Below are positions 34,681-47,331 of a stretch of DNA of 64,000 bases, one piece after another. The DNA comes from Nageia nagi (Eukaryota; Pinophyta). The position numbers were made by a program, and so were the translations under genes. Location: contig JBITNC010000001.1 in NCBI GenBank assembly GCA_050084985.1, positions 138,756,001 through 138,820,000 on the forward strand. Reading direction: 5' to 3'. A model generated the notes under the pieces. It was not told the origin of the DNA. It saw only the letters and a program-made list of their open reading frames with translations, and did no database searches. Every line of letters begins with the position of its first letter. The stretch's first letter is position 1.

Positions 34681-36590
34681 TATACCCTTTTTCATGATGT
34701 TATTTTTTATATACTTATGAGGTTATTGGACCCTTGTAGTTTTATTTTATGATTCATGATGTTATGTTGACCTTTTGATGGACTATTATGATGTATATAT
34801 AGATAGATAGATCTTTGATATTTATGATACTTGTATGATTCTTGATGCATGAGCTTTCATTTTATATATAGATTTATGATAAAATAGGTATGATGTGATG
34901 TTATGTAGATCATAATTGTCTTTTAATTACTTGATGATGAATAGATGTTAATGATAAATGTAATTTTCAAAATGTATGTTGCATAGATATAATTGTGGAA
35001 TGTATGATGTATAATATTGAGGATACTTTTTATAATTTTTAAATAACGATAAAATATATAACATATATCAACAAATTAGTTTGATAATATTACTAATCTC
35101 AAAATTAATTTGGCAATAAGTACGATTATAGTTGCTATAAATAATAAATCTAATTTATAAATTTAATAAGTTAAGTTAATTTAAGTTATTGATAACATGG
35201 AATAACATAATTGTTTAAATAAGTTATTTAAGGACATAATTTTATTATATTTTTGCAGAATCAGATGCATCATCTTCCGTACTTGGCAATTTTACAATAA
35301 ACCTTTTGACATGACAAACTAGTGACTTATGGATGCATATGACCATTAACTTTATCTTGGTTAGGGGAATAATAAATAATCATTGTTATCCTTTCCAAAT
35401 AAAAGTAAATTTTAATAATGTTCAAAGGTAATAGATAATGGTAAAAATGGGTTTAACAAAATGATACCAATGATTCTAAACACAAACAAATTACAAACTA
35501 TGACAAAAGATTAGGTGATTTTGGAGGTTTATGAACATTAACTTTATCTTTGTCAGGGGAACAATAAATAATCATTCTTATCCTTTCCAAAGAAAATTTT
35601 TTTTAATAATGTTCAATGGTAATGACATTCTCAAAAGGAATGGGTTTAACAAAATGACACAAATGATTTTAAACACAAACAAAATACAAATTATGATAAA
35701 CGATTAGGTGATTTTGGATTAATAACTAAGTTATTATAACATCTACCTTATCTTTCTTTATTTCAAGATCTAATAACCTAAGATAATATCAAACAATATT
35801 GTTATATGTTGATAAAAAATCTATAAACTCCAATGTGTGTAGTGAAATTCATTTCCCTTCTTAGATCATTTGAGATGAAATATCTTAGAGACATTAATAA
35901 GCTAGTCTATCCGTATGAAAAGTATAGAGGTCCATAGGAAAGAAGGTCGCTAATCAAAATGGACATATCGCCACTCGTAAGGTATGCCTCATTGCCAAAT
36001 GGGCGTCCATAGCCCTGATGAGGATTAACCCCTCGATCTTGCTACAACCTTGCCCTACTACCAGTCAGGCGTCCATAGCCCTGGTAGAGGATATTGTAAT
36101 CACCCAAGAATCATTGATATCATGTAGCAATTTTTTTTTTTTTGTCATCTCCTTTTTTTTTTAACTATCAAATGATTCTTAGGTTCGAGATGAAGTGAAT
36201 AATAGGATAGACGCATAACTTTCACTCTTAATGTCTCTTAGAATGATTTCATTCAAATTCTCTTAGAATTTTTTAATGTCGTAAGTGTTTGGAGTTTTTG
36301 GATTTTCCTTCAAACACAAACTTTATATTTTTCTATCATCTATGGTATATCATTTCTTTATGAAAGAAAAGACAAAGTGAATGTAGTGATAACAAGGATA
36401 TTATTCTAAGATGACCTTTTCACACATTACACATTTACTGGATAATCACTTTTACAATGACATGTAACATATATTCACATTATACAAGGGCAGGGCACCC
36501 AATTGCCAAGTGACCTCTAGATGTTTCCATCTAGGTAGATTTTATAATTTTATAATTTTTATGTGTTTTATAATTTTCAATTTTGTAGGA
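34681..36590. other. El1 spacer between PMD frame and pol
   Basis: No gene. Contains a local duplication: about 35340-35480 and 35530-35710 share GGGGAATAATAAATAATCAT / GGGAACAATAAATAATCATT, TCCTTTCCAAA, GGGTTTAACAAAATGA and CGATTAGGTGATTTTGGA, period about 190 bp. Also holds GCGTCCATAGCC repeats (about 36002 and 36069), poly-T tracts (36129-36162) and a (TA)n near 36615. Confidence 0.6.
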
Positions 36591-36609
36591 TTTTATAAAT
36601 TTTTAATTT

Positions 36610-37600
36610 TTTTTATATATATATAGAAGGGTCGAAGATGCATGATATTTATAGGTTCATGCTCTTCATTTCCTTCTAAGTCTGATAAATGATAAGTTCC
36701 TTTACTGAATTTTTTCTTAATGATATATGGTCCTAACCAATTTGGAGAAAACTTATCTCTAAGCTATCATTCTATTCATGAAGTTTGTTGATTTTCTTTT
36801 GAAACCAAATCCTCTATTTTGAACTCATGAATTAGAGCCCTTTTATCAAAAGCTCATTTTATCCTCTTCTGATAAACATGCATATGCTCTAAAGCATTAA
36901 TACATTTTTCATCTAAAAGCAATAACTGATCTAAGTAAGTTTTTCTTGCTTCCTCATCGAAATTTTGCTCACTTAGATTTACTCTAAAGGGTGGTATCTC
37001 AAGTTCTATGGGTAGGATGGCTTCTGTTCCGTATACTAAAGAGAATGGTGTTGCCCCAATAGGAGTGTGTACATTAGTACGATAAGCCCATAAGGCTTTT
37101 GGTATTTGTATATGCCAATCTCTATGAGAATCATTTACTATTTTTGCTAAGATGTTCTAAATAGTTTTATTAGTAGCCTCTGCCTGTCCATTGCCTTGTG
37201 GATAATATGGAGTGGAAAAACTTTGTTTAATCTTATACTTATCACATATTTGTTTTACATCCTTATTTTTAAATTTTTTTCCATTATCCATAATTAATTG
37301 GTTCGGTATGCCAAATCTACATATAATAATTTTCTATAAATTCAACAATTTGTGAACTAGTGGTGGAAGTCATGGGAATAGCCTCTACCCATTTGGTAAA
37401 ATATTCAGTTGCTATAATGATGAACTTGTGTCCACCAGAAGATGTAGGTGTAATTTGTCCTATTAAATCTAACGCCCATTTAGAGAATGGCCAAAGTGAT
37501 TGTATAGGATTTAGAGATGGTTGTGAAAATAAATGAGCATATTGTTGACATTTAAAACATTTTTTAACATATTCACAACAATCCTTTTGCATAGTTGGCT
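36610..37600 (-). pseudogene. El1 integrase (Tat-lineage Ty3/gypsy)
   Basis: Minus-strand order: the zinc-module end CFKCQQYAH (about 37550), WALDLIG with the first catalytic Asp (about 37470), a clean 91-codon stretch to 37317, then after a stop FGIPNQLIMDNGKKF (second Asp, about 37285), YYPQGNGQAEATNK (Glu, about 37190), LWAYRTNVHTPIG (about 37060) and TPFSLVYGTEAILP. The C-terminal part ends with FSPNWLGPYIIKKKFSKGTY and HLRPFY (about 36630). It would insert the cDNA. All three DDE residues are present; scattered stops disable it. Confidence 0.85.
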
Positions 37601-37958
37601 AATAATACCCCATTCGTATTAATCATTTCACAATCGCAACACCATTAAAATGTCCTCCGCATGTTCCATCATGGGTAGAGGATATAACTTTTTTAATATC
37701 ATTCCATTCAAGACATCTGAGTAAAATACCATTGAAATTTCATCAATGCAAGATATCCCCTATCAAATAATATTTAGTTGCTTTGATTTTAAAAGCTCAT
37801 CATGATGATTTATTAAGGTTTGTAGGAAGAGTTCCAAATTTTAAAAAATCTATCAATTCTTTATACCAATTATCTTTATCAGTTACGTTAATATTTAATA
37901 CACTTTTTTCTTCATCTTCTTGTTGTAATGATGATTGAGACAATTGAATTATTTCAAC
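37601..37958 (-). pseudogene. El1 linker between archaeal-type RNase H and integrase
   Basis: Decayed minus-strand coding sequence joining the two domains. It carries the start of the integrase zinc module (HHDGTCGGHFNG-like reading at about 37640-37690). No separate gene. Confidence 0.5.
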
Positions 37959-38423
37959 TTAAATTGAAGATTTTTTAGGATCTTCTAGGATAAGAGATCC
38001 AATAGAAGCCATAGCATCTGCAAATCTATTAGATGATCTTGGTGCTGCTTCTATACTAAATTGGTCAAAAAATTTTAATAATTCCTCAACTAATGCTTTA
38101 TACTTTTGAAGTAAAGGTTCTTTACATTGATAGATTCCTTTCACTTGATTTACGATGAGTAAAGAATCTCCAATAATCTTAATTCTTTTAAGTTTTAATT
38201 TAACAACAATTTTTAATACTAATATCAAAGCTTCATATTCCGCATTATTATTAGTACAAGGAAATTTTAGTTTAAATGAATATGGTATAGGGATCCCTTG
38301 CGGTGTTATAAATACAACACCTGCTCCATCACCTTGTTCACATTGAGAACCATCAAAGTGTATTGTCATATCCCAATCATCTTTAGGTTCTATAGTTATT
38401 TCAATTTCATCTAATTGAAACAC
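37959..38423 (-). pseudogene. El1 archaeal-type (second) RNase H domain
   Basis: A clean 154-codon stretch: MTIHFDGSQCEQGDGAGVVF, NNNAEYEALILVLKI, IKIIGDSLLIVNQVKG, then PRSSNRFADAMASIGS. The four acidic positions of RNase H (D in HFDGS, E in NAEYEAL, D in IGDSL, D in FADAMAS) are all present. It lies between the RT-linked RNase H and integrase. This second RNase H marks the Tat lineage and is thought to aid removal of RNA during reverse transcription. Of all El1 domains it is the best preserved. Confidence 0.85.
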
Positions 38424-38439
38424 CCCATCATCGAGTAAT

Positions 38440-39704
38440 TCAATGACAAGGGGTTTATTATCTTACAATGGAGCATCAGCGAGATAATCAGCAATTACTT
38501 GTCCTTTTATTGACTTTTGTCCAATAAAATGTAAATCAAATTCAGTTAAGTGCATTATCCACTTTGCAGTTCTTGAATTTTGATATGTTTTATTCATCAT
38601 ATATTTCAACGGATCCACTTTAGAGATGACATATGTTGTATGATTTAGTATATAATGTCAAAGTTTTTTAGTAGCAAAAATGACAGCAAGACATAATTTT
38701 TCCAAATATATATACTTAATCTCATAGCTCACAAGTGTTCTACTCAGATAATATATAGCTTGTTCTTTATTGTGTTCATTCTTTTGAGCAAGCATTGTTC
38801 CTAAAGCATTTTTAGTAGCAAAAATATATAACAAAAAGGGTACATCTTTTCTTGGTGGACTTAAGATAGGAGAAGATAATAAATATCTTTTAATTTCATT
38901 GAATGCATCTTGTTACTCTTTGCCCCAATGATATTCTACTCCCTTTTTTAATAATTTTGTAAATGGTTTACATTTATCAGAAAGTTGAGCTATAAACCTT
39001 CTAATGGATTGTAACTTGCCTTGTAAACTTTGTAATTATTTTAGATTTGCAGGAGGTGGCATGTCTACTACTGCCTTCACTTTACTAGGATCTATTTCAA
39101 TTCCTTGTCAGGACATAATAAGTCCTAATAATTTCCCTGAAGTTACACCAAAAACACATTTTTTTGGATTTAATCTTACTTTATGTTCTAATAATCTATC
39201 TAAGACTTTAATTAGGTCTTTTCCATGATCAACTCGATATTTAGATCTAACCAACAAATCATCGACATAATCTTCTACTATGTCGTGCATATAATCATGG
39301 AATATATAAGTCATAGCCCTTTGATAAGTTGCCCCAACATTTTTTAATACAAAAGGCATAACTTTATAACAAAAGGTACCCCAAGGAGTTATAAAAGCCA
39401 TTTTATGTTGATCTTCAGTAGCTATTTTTATTTGATTATAACCAGAAAACCCATCCATTAATGACAACATATCATGTCCTTCTATCGAATCTACCAAATT
39501 ATCAATGCTAGGTAGAGGGAAATCATCATTAGGATAAGCTTTATTAAGATCACAAAAATCTATGCATATTCTTATTTTTCCACTTGGTTTTTTCATAGGT
39601 ACCATATTAGATATCCAATCTGAATAATCTATAGGTTGCATAAATTTAGCTTCTAATAATTTTTGAAGTTCTTCTTTTACCATTAATGTTATAGTAGGAT
39701 GCAT
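38440..39704 (-). pseudogene. El1 reverse transcriptase and first RNase H
   Basis: RT is open from 39704 to 39108 (198 codons): MVPMKKPSGKIRICIDF, NKAYPNDDFPLPSIDNLVD, LMDGFSGYNQIKIA, FCYKVMPFVLKNVGATYQRA, and the catalytic YVDD in EDYVDDLLVRSK (about 39250). After a stop come PSKVKAVVDMPPP, the thumb FIAQLSDKCKPFTKLL, and a gypsy-type RNase H with FLLYIFATKNALGTMLAQ (about 38820-38880), where the usual leading Asp is not evident. It ends with KWIMHLTEFDLHFIGQKSIK (about 38510-38560). It copies element RNA into DNA. Two or more stops break it. Confidence 0.9.
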
Positions 39705-41970
39705 TTTACGTAATTTTTATTTAATAGGTTTAGCATTAGGCTTTAATGCTAAATTATGTACTACTAATTTAGGATCTATTCCAGGCATGTCTGCATATGA
39801 CCATGTAAATACCTTTTCTCATTCTTTTAATAAGGTTATAATTTCTTCTTGTTCATTTTATGTGAGGTTTTCTCCTAATTGAATAATTTTAGGATTTTGA
39901 GGATCATTACTAATATTTATTTCTAAGACTTTTTCAGTAAGCATATGCGACCCTTCTTCTAATTGATTTGGTACCGGTATCCAACTTTTATCGTTAACAC
40001 TATATTCTTCATCATATTCTTGAGTTTGTTCATTCGTGCATACTTGATTTTCATAGGAACCAAATATGTGATCTATGTTTTTGAATTCATGTACCAAAGG
40101 ATTAGATGATATAAGAGAGAAATTAGTAATTACTTCATCTGTAGAAGTATTGGCTATTATTTTGATTAAATTTTGATTTTTGTTAACTTCATCTATTTGT
40201 TCATTATTTTGATCTTCAATATCATTCTCTTGTATTGTAACCATATTTATCGATGGTATACCTGAATATGGAATGATTGATGATTTGGCATTTTTATTTA
40301 TTTTTTCTTGTATATCACTTGGTAAGCATGAATGAGTCTAGGGTGGCTCAATATTATTAATAAAGAGCATTTTGACCCTTCTAAGACATCCATTTCACTT
40401 AATTATTCTTCTCTTATATCAATAATTTTTTGTACTATAGACTCTTTCTCTAAAATTTCTTCATTATAATCTAAATTCTCTTCTCCTAAATTTCCTAATT
40501 TAGCAAGATTTTTATATTCATTTTGATAACCTAATCCCCTTTTATTAGTGGGATCTTGGTATCATAATTCAATTATTTCTTGTGGACCCTATTCATATCG
40601 ACCCAATCCTCGTCCTTGCCAATTACATTTGTTAAAATAGTTTAAGACAAATGTTCTTGAACATGGCGATAAATATTTCATATCATTATTGAAATTTTCT
40701 TCATATGTTTGATTGGGTATTGTTGACACAAGATCTAATATTCTCGCATAGATAAACATTATCTGATTAGGTACTTCTCCTAAAGGTACTATTTGTCCAA
40801 TTACTCTAGGTGATTCAGATACTTTACCCACTTCTTGTGATGAAGGTATATTAAATACCACATCATCTACATCATATTCTCCCATCCCTAAATCCATTAA
40901 TTTAACTTTTACTAGATATACATTGGATGAGTCATTATTAGATGTAGTATTTACTTGTTTTGATGAAGAAGCTCCGTACTTTTTGTCTAAAGTTTTAGGA
41001 ACCTTTTCCCAAGTATCTTTATCTTGTATAGCTATGTCATTTTTTCCTTTTATGACTTCAGATTGATTCATAATTTTGTTCATTAATATGGTTGATAAAT
41101 TAGGAGACGGTAATGTCACTTTATTCAGATTAAAAATTAAATTACAATGTGAATAAGGATCTGGATCTTTAAACACACAATGAACTTTATCTTTATAGAT
41201 GTATTTTAAACATCCATGATAAGTTGATGGAACACATTGCATTTCTCTAATCCATGGACATCCTAAAAGGATGTTGTATTGTATAATATTTCCTTCAATT
41301 ATATGTAATAAATTTTGAATGGTTTTAGCCCCTACTGTAATCGGAAGCACTATTGATCCCAAAGTTGAATACACTATATCATTAAATGCCCTAATTTATA
41401 AAGAAGGAGCTAAGATAACTGAATCTGATAAATTCAAATTTTTGTATATAGCATTTGAAATTATATTTATAGCTGAACCTTCATCTATTAGAATTCTTTT
41501 AAATAATCTCCCATCTACTTTACCCATTATATGTAAAGCTGGATCAAGTCCTCCTGGTCCATCATTATTTAATTTTTCTCATTCATAGAAGGTGATACTA
41601 GGTTGTTGAGATATCCTTAAACTTTCAACTATTGAAATAAAATTGTCAGGGTTACTAATATCTACTTGAATTTCTTGTAGAATTTGATTCATAGCTTCCC
41701 TATAACTCTCAAACTATTGTAATAATTCAAATAAGGTCATCTTAACTGGAAACATTTTTAATTGTCATTAAAGAGCACCTTTTATCAAAACTTTAGGTTG
41801 TTGTGGAGGAGGTATAGGTTGTATATTAATTGAGTTTGATATCGATTGATTTTTTCATGGATTATCCTATTTATTATGATATTGTTGTGCTCTTGTAGCT
41901 ATACCAATCATATGTATTGAATCATCTATAGTTCCTATAAATGGTATATCCTTATTATTCCATGTATAGT
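39705..41970 (-). pseudogene. El1 gag-pol junction with aspartic protease
   Basis: The protease active-site region is at about 41440-41500 (RILIDEGSAINIIS), where the common D-S/T-G is D-E-G. The flap/end motif NILLGCPWIREMQCVPSTYH lies at about 41205-41285. Open stretches at 40589-41374 and 39858-40244 cover the end of the protease and a poorly conserved, acidic linker to RT ending GKGLGRYE-like (NWQGRGLGRYE, about 40590), a glycine-patch-like piece. The protease would cut the polyprotein. A stop and frame change separate it from gag. The same D-E-G occurs in El2, so it is probably ancestral. Confidence 0.75.
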
Positions 41971-41974
41971 TCAT

Positions 41975-43192
41975 TTAGTTTGGGATAATTGCCACATTAT
42001 TAGCCTGATGTGAGGGTAAGGGGTTTTGATATATCCCTAAATTTTGATTCGAAGGCACAACAGGATTATCCACATCTATTTTTTGACTATCTATCAAGTC
42101 TTGAATTTTATGTTGTAAAGTTTGACATTTATTTGTATTATGTCCTTTTTGCCTATGATAAACACAAAATTCATTCTCCTTATACCATTTGCTTTCATTA
42201 GCATTAGGATTTTTAGGTTTTATATCAGGTAATTTAATCATACCATTATCACATAATTTTTTAAGTATTTTGGCTAATGGTTCTGATAATGGGGTAAAAT
42301 TTCTTCTAGGCTTAGGTTCAACATTTTCTTCGATTTTTGAAGATTGACCAGAATTTTCTATCATAGCTATTTGATTATTTTGTGGTTGTTTACTAATGTT
42401 TTCATATTGATTACCCTTTTTGTATTCTTTTTTCTTGAGTTTTAGTTCTCCATCTTGAATTTTAACTCTTTCTATAACTACTGCCTGAGCAATAGCTTCT
42501 TCAAAAGTTTTATGTTGTTGAACTTGGAGAACACTGGCTATTGGTCTTAAACAACTTTGACTAAATAATTTAACCAATTCTTCTTGTGGTATTGTATAAG
42601 GCATACTAGTAAGTATAGCCCGCCATCTTGAGATGTAATCTTGTATAATCTCATCAAGAAACTATTGTAATCTTGTAAGATTAGTAATTGAAGATCTTTC
42701 TTTAATATTGATCCTAAAGTGTTTAAGAAATTGATTAGCCAATTGTTCAAATGTATATAAACTATGTATAGGTAAACTATTATACCAATCCAAAGCTTGA
42801 CCTGCGAGTGTCATAGGAAATATACATAACATTAATGAGTCATCATTAGCTATCTGATAGCTAGAAAATGTAAATTTTCTCAAATGTTCTCTAGGGTCTT
42901 CTCTTCCCTTAAATGATTCTATTTTAGGAAATTCAAACCTATATGGTAATTTCTTTTTTGGAACACTTGGATGAATAGGTTCATTGAAAATGTTCTTATA
43001 ATTTAACTTTTGAAGTCCTTGAACATTCATTTCTTGATTTATAAAATCTTTCATAAAGTCTTCTAATTCTTTATCAGTTCTATGACCTTGAGTGTGTCTA
43101 TGATATCTTTGAGTATTCAGATCTTTTTTTGAAATTGATCTTGAAGTGTAAGACTCATAGTCAGAAGGAAACTCTGATGGTGGTGGAGGCAA
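41975..43192 (-). pseudogene. El1 gag capsid and zinc-finger region
   Basis: Retrotransposon gag core at 42662-43192: YRFEFPKIESFKGREDPREH, FPMTLAGQALDWYNSLP, TFEQLANQFLKHFRIN. The 41975-42604 frame continues after a frame change with a basic linker (KLKKKEYKKGNQ), LSEPLAKILKKLCDNGMI and a variant zinc knuckle CVYHRQKGHNTNKC (about 42100-42150). Gag packages the RNA in a particle. Both parts are open but in different frames, so one indel at about 42600-42660 probably separates them. Confidence 0.85.
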
Positions 43193-44563
43193 TATTTTAA
43201 GAGGTGAATGTCATCATGGAATAGGGATTCTAGGAGGTTTTTGGGATATACTTTTTCCATAAAGATTTTTTTCTTTGTAATTAGGTTGTTTTGTTTGATT
43301 TTGGGTTTGTTCAACCCAACTTTTAATGGAATCTTGCTTTTATTTATCATATAATTTTTGCAGTTCTAGTTCTTTATCCATCTCTTTTTGTAATAAAATG
43401 GCTATCTCTTTATCCATCGCTTCTTGTTTGTTCAAGTAAGGATCTCGATATCTTTGTATTTGACTTCCTTTAGGAGTTTCTAGTTTCATATTTTTTATTT
43501 TTTGATATTCATCCCACTGTCTTTGTTTTTCTTTCTCCATACGTAGATATTGTTCCCTTCTTATTTTTTCATTCTCTAATTCCTCAAGTTGTAATTCCTA
43601 TAAACAAAGTTGAATCTCTTGTTCTTTATGAAGTCTTTTCTTTTCTTGTTCTAGGAATTCATTTCTTTCTTTGTTTGCTTATTCTTGTTCTATGAATTTC
43701 CTTTTATCTCTAAGAAGTTTATCTTCCATTTCTTTTAATTTATTCTCTTGTTCTTGAATTTTAATGAATTCTTTAACTTTTCTATTTTCTTCCTTTAGAA
43801 GATATTGCATCTCTGCGGCCTTTTTAATATCATTAGCATATATTTTTGTGAATTTTTGACCAACTTTTGTTTTACATAATCATCATTCTTTTAGTTCTTC
43901 ATAAGAAGGTATCTCTTCTATTTTGTACTTAGATGTCCTTCTATGTAATCCTCCATTTGAAGAATAAGATTTCTCCATTTGCTTCATTGAAGGAGCTCTT
44001 TGAGATAAATTACTCGTAGGCATTGATACTTCATTTTTTCCTAATTCAAGAGATTTATGAGAAAAAGAAGATTCCTCTTTTTGAATTAAAGAACTAACCT
44101 TTCGACCATTTGATAATAGACAAATGACTCTTTCATATTTAACTTTATATGGCTCAGTCTTTGGTACTGCTATGGTTTCGGCCCAAGATTTATCTTCATC
44201 CATTTCTAAGTTATCCTGCCTTTGATTTAGTATTTCTACATCTCCTGATAAACTAGAAGACATCTTAGGAATAGCCCTATAATTAGCTAGGCAATGACAA
44301 ATTTCAAATAACTCTTCATCTAACACTTGCATTATAGCCTTGGTAATAGGATCTTCTATACCTTGTCTTTGCAATCTAGATTGATCATAACCCCAATCCC
44401 AATCTTTACCTAAATAACGAACTACCTGTGGATCTGATTCATCTAAAGGAGGTGGCCTCCTAACCGAATACTCTATCAGATCCATATTATCTGGATCTAT
44501 TTCTTGTATTTCAAATGGGTGTTCTTGCATTTTCTTAACGGTCATACTTCTAGTTTGCACCAT
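43193..44563 (-). pseudogene. El1 gag N-terminal part with coiled coil
   Basis: The frame starts MVQTRSMTVKKMQEHPFEI at 44563 and is open to 43883 (226 codons), with RRPPPLDESDPQVVRYLGKD near its start. After a stop, about 43340-43870 is a Lys/Glu/Gln-rich heptad-like region (ENKLKEMEDKLL, EKEKQRQWDEYQKIKN), very likely a long coiled coil, leading into the gag core. The MVQTRS opening is familiar from Ty3/gypsy gags. Stops at about 43880, 43680 and 43600 break it. Confidence 0.8.
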
Positions 44564-46461
44564 TTTTTTTTAGATATTATAAATAAACATTGTAAGAAAG
44601 AAACTCTATTTTTATCTTTTATATCATGTTTTGAGAAAATAATTTAATGCATAAACATCCTATATGCAAACTTACTTTTATCGATGTGATTATCTTCTTA
44701 ACTTTTTCACGTATTTTTAATGTCTGAGTTAAATGAATGATATGAGTTGTTCATTTTTAATCTTTTTAATTTTCCTAGTTTATTTTGACTAGTCAAGTGT
44801 TAAACAAGGTAGGTTGGGTAATCCTAATTAATGTTTGCAAGTTTCTATGGCTTTTGGCTTGGTTCTAGATGATTCTCTTTTTTGACTCCTACCTAAAGGA
44901 AAGTTACCTTGGTCATTACCTCCAAGTGTAACTGGCTCTATGGCTTCAAGTGTGTTATGTTGGTGGGTACAAAGAAGTAAGAATTAATGGTTGGTAGTGA
45001 CATCCAACTTGTTAATGTTCAATTATTCCTTTAAGGCCTTATGAAATGCATTTAAACAAGTAAAATACATTTATGCATACTACCCTCCCAAACATTCATG
45101 TCCATTTACTTATCTTATCTTAATGTGATACAATCAAAAGTTTATTTTAAGTGGACTTTGACCTTAATAAACCCTATTGTTCTTTTTTAATTATAATGTG
45201 ATTCATTATCCAACCTCTTAATGATGTTCATTAACTCCTTCTAGCTATGGAAGTTTTATATGTGATAAATTTCCTCTTCTTACTAGTCACATATCTCTTC
45301 AACCTCCAATGGAGTGGTAAGAGCAGACTTAGTAAAAAGCCATTAAGTGTAGATAAATTAATTAAGTGAGGTTCAATTACTCCTCCAAGAGTCACATATC
45401 CCTTTGACCTCCAATGGAGTGGTAAGGGCAGACATCTTTAAGAGTGTTAATGTGAAGTATATTTCCAAATAACATGTGCATAAATTTTACCTCTTTCACT
45501 TAACTTATTTCTGATCACTTAAGATCGCTTGAAGCACAAAAGTGAGAGCATACTTTGTTAAGTGAAAGTACTCAGTGCATTCGAATCCCTCTAATTCATT
45601 AACCTTTTAATATGATTTATACTATGCAAAACTCGATTTATTTTCCTTAAGTTCATTCCTTTTAATGTGATTCATTTACTCCTTCCAATTATGGAAGTAT
45701 TATGTGTAGTAAATTACCTCCTCTTACTAGTCACATATCCCTTCGACCTCCAATGGAGTGGTAAGGGCAAACTTGGTAAGAGGTCATTATGTGTGGATAA
45801 ATTAACCAAATTAATGATAGTGTGAATGTGAAAGAAAAGAAGAATTAATTACTCCTTCTTATCAGGTCTATTCTGGTCACCTTAGATCGCACGAAGCACA
45901 AAGGGAGAGCATAAGTAGACAAGATAAAAAGTATTAATGTGTATGTACCCTTCACCCAAAACATGAAAATAAATACATAACATTATACATAAAGTAAATT
46001 AATAAAAAAAATGCATTTAACCTTTTCTACCCATTCTTATATGCATTCTAGGCAAAGGAATCACAGTCAAAAATATCCTTCCATTTTAACAATATATTAT
46101 ACATATATATTGATTATATATATATATTTAGAAATAACAAAAGGAGGCAAGGCAACTTGGAGTAAGAGTCACCGATGTTTAAACAGAGATTCCTAGTGTT
46201 TGTTTGGAGTCATTGGCATCCGATCCCAATCATTGGCATTTATATAATAGACACTATGTTCAATCATTGGTATTTTGTGAATAGCTGGCATTCCTTTTGA
46301 GTCGCCAATGTCCGATTCCAATCGTTGGCATTTTTGCAATAGATATACTATAAAAACATAGCAAAAATTTTAAAGTGAGTAGATGGAATAACTCAATCAA
46401 AATTAGTGAACAAAATAGGAACAACTATATTTGAACATAGAAATCCTCCTTGTTATTAGAG
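44564..46461 (-). other. El1 5' leader with tandem duplication
   Basis: Untranslated leader between primer site and gag; no gene. Two diverged copies of a block with period about 443 bp start near 45242 and 45685. Each holds TATGGAAGTWTTATRTGT, CTTACTAGTCACATATC and CCTCCAATGGAGTGGTAAG, followed by a CACTTAAGATCGC/CACCTTAGATCGC plus GAAGCACAAA segment (about 45520 and 45875). A third CCTCCAATGGAGTGGTAAGG lies at 45408. El2 has a related shorter block at 60230-60390. Leaders of this class carry packaging and dimerisation signals; that role here is inferred. Confidence 0.65.
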
Positions 46462-46480
46462 GGCCCTCCTTCTAGCGCTA
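46462..46480 (-). promoter_or_regulatory. El1 primer-binding site
   Basis: The minus strand reads TAGCGCTAGAAGGAGGGCC, seven bases inside the LTR end. El2 has TGGCACTAGAAGGAGGGCC at the matching place. A TGG start pairs with a tRNA CCA end; El1 has G-to-A there. The tRNA used could not be assigned without a search. Confidence 0.75.
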
Positions 46481-46486
46481 GAATGT

Positions 46487-47331
46487 TGCAGTGAAAATAG
46501 AGCTGGAATGTAGAATAATATAAAGTGCAATTATTTTTAAATTTTCATTGAACTTCAAATTATGTAAAATAGGTAGAAATGTTGTAATTATAAAGTGATA
46601 TTGATTTTTAGCTCAAACTACAATTTGCCCTTGGAAGGGACTTTTACAAATGCCATTTACCAAAATGAGGGTATTAGATCTTCATTATTTTTGATTTGCT
46701 TGCTTCTCTCCTTGATATGGACAACCTATAAATCCTACACACATGCAAAAGACAATAACATTAAAGCATCTATGTATGACATGTATTGAATTGAAACTAG
46801 CATAAAACAATAAAAGGTATGAGCTCACAAGATTTTGGCAGCATTACCCCACTTCAAAAATGGGTCAAGATCGAGTTCCTATTGCTTTGTATTGGCTTGT
46901 ATTTATAGATTTTGGGTGAGATGTTCCAAGGCTGGTAAGGGGAAGTGAAAAGCCATCATAGGTCGTAACTGACCCCCTCTATCCACATCATCTTGGAAGA
47001 ATGAAACATTTCAACTTTCTCTCATTGTTTTGGTTTCTTGTTCGGCTATTACAGAGTCACTGGTGATTACTAGGCGGATGCTGACAATCATCTCAAAATG
47101 CTAGTGATTATTTTGGGTCACTAGTGACTAGTTTTCAATTTTGTAACAATATTAAAATGATCACCAAATAGCTAATTTTACCTAAAAGAGTTATGTGACC
47201 ACTCGTTTTGCATGTACTTGATGAGAGCTATCCAATAATATGTTTTTTAAACCTATTTTATATTGTCTCAAAGAGTTATGATTATTTCAATGTTTACTAG
47301 TTAAAAAAGGGACATTTTTAGGTGTCTACAC
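46487..47331 (-). repeat. El1 5' LTR (845 bp)
   Basis: In minus orientation it runs from TGTAGACACC (47331) to CACTGCA (46487), TG...CA ends, followed by the primer site. TATA box ATCTATAAATACAAGCC lies at about 46904-46920. No purine tract precedes it, as expected for a 5' LTR. Bases 47185-47240 (TATGTGACCACTCGTTTTGC and on) match the right arm of the foldback elements at 53440 and 9620, so the LTR seems to carry a fragment of that family. It also holds short ACTAGTGACT/CACTGGTGATT repeats (47050-47130). Confidence 0.8.
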
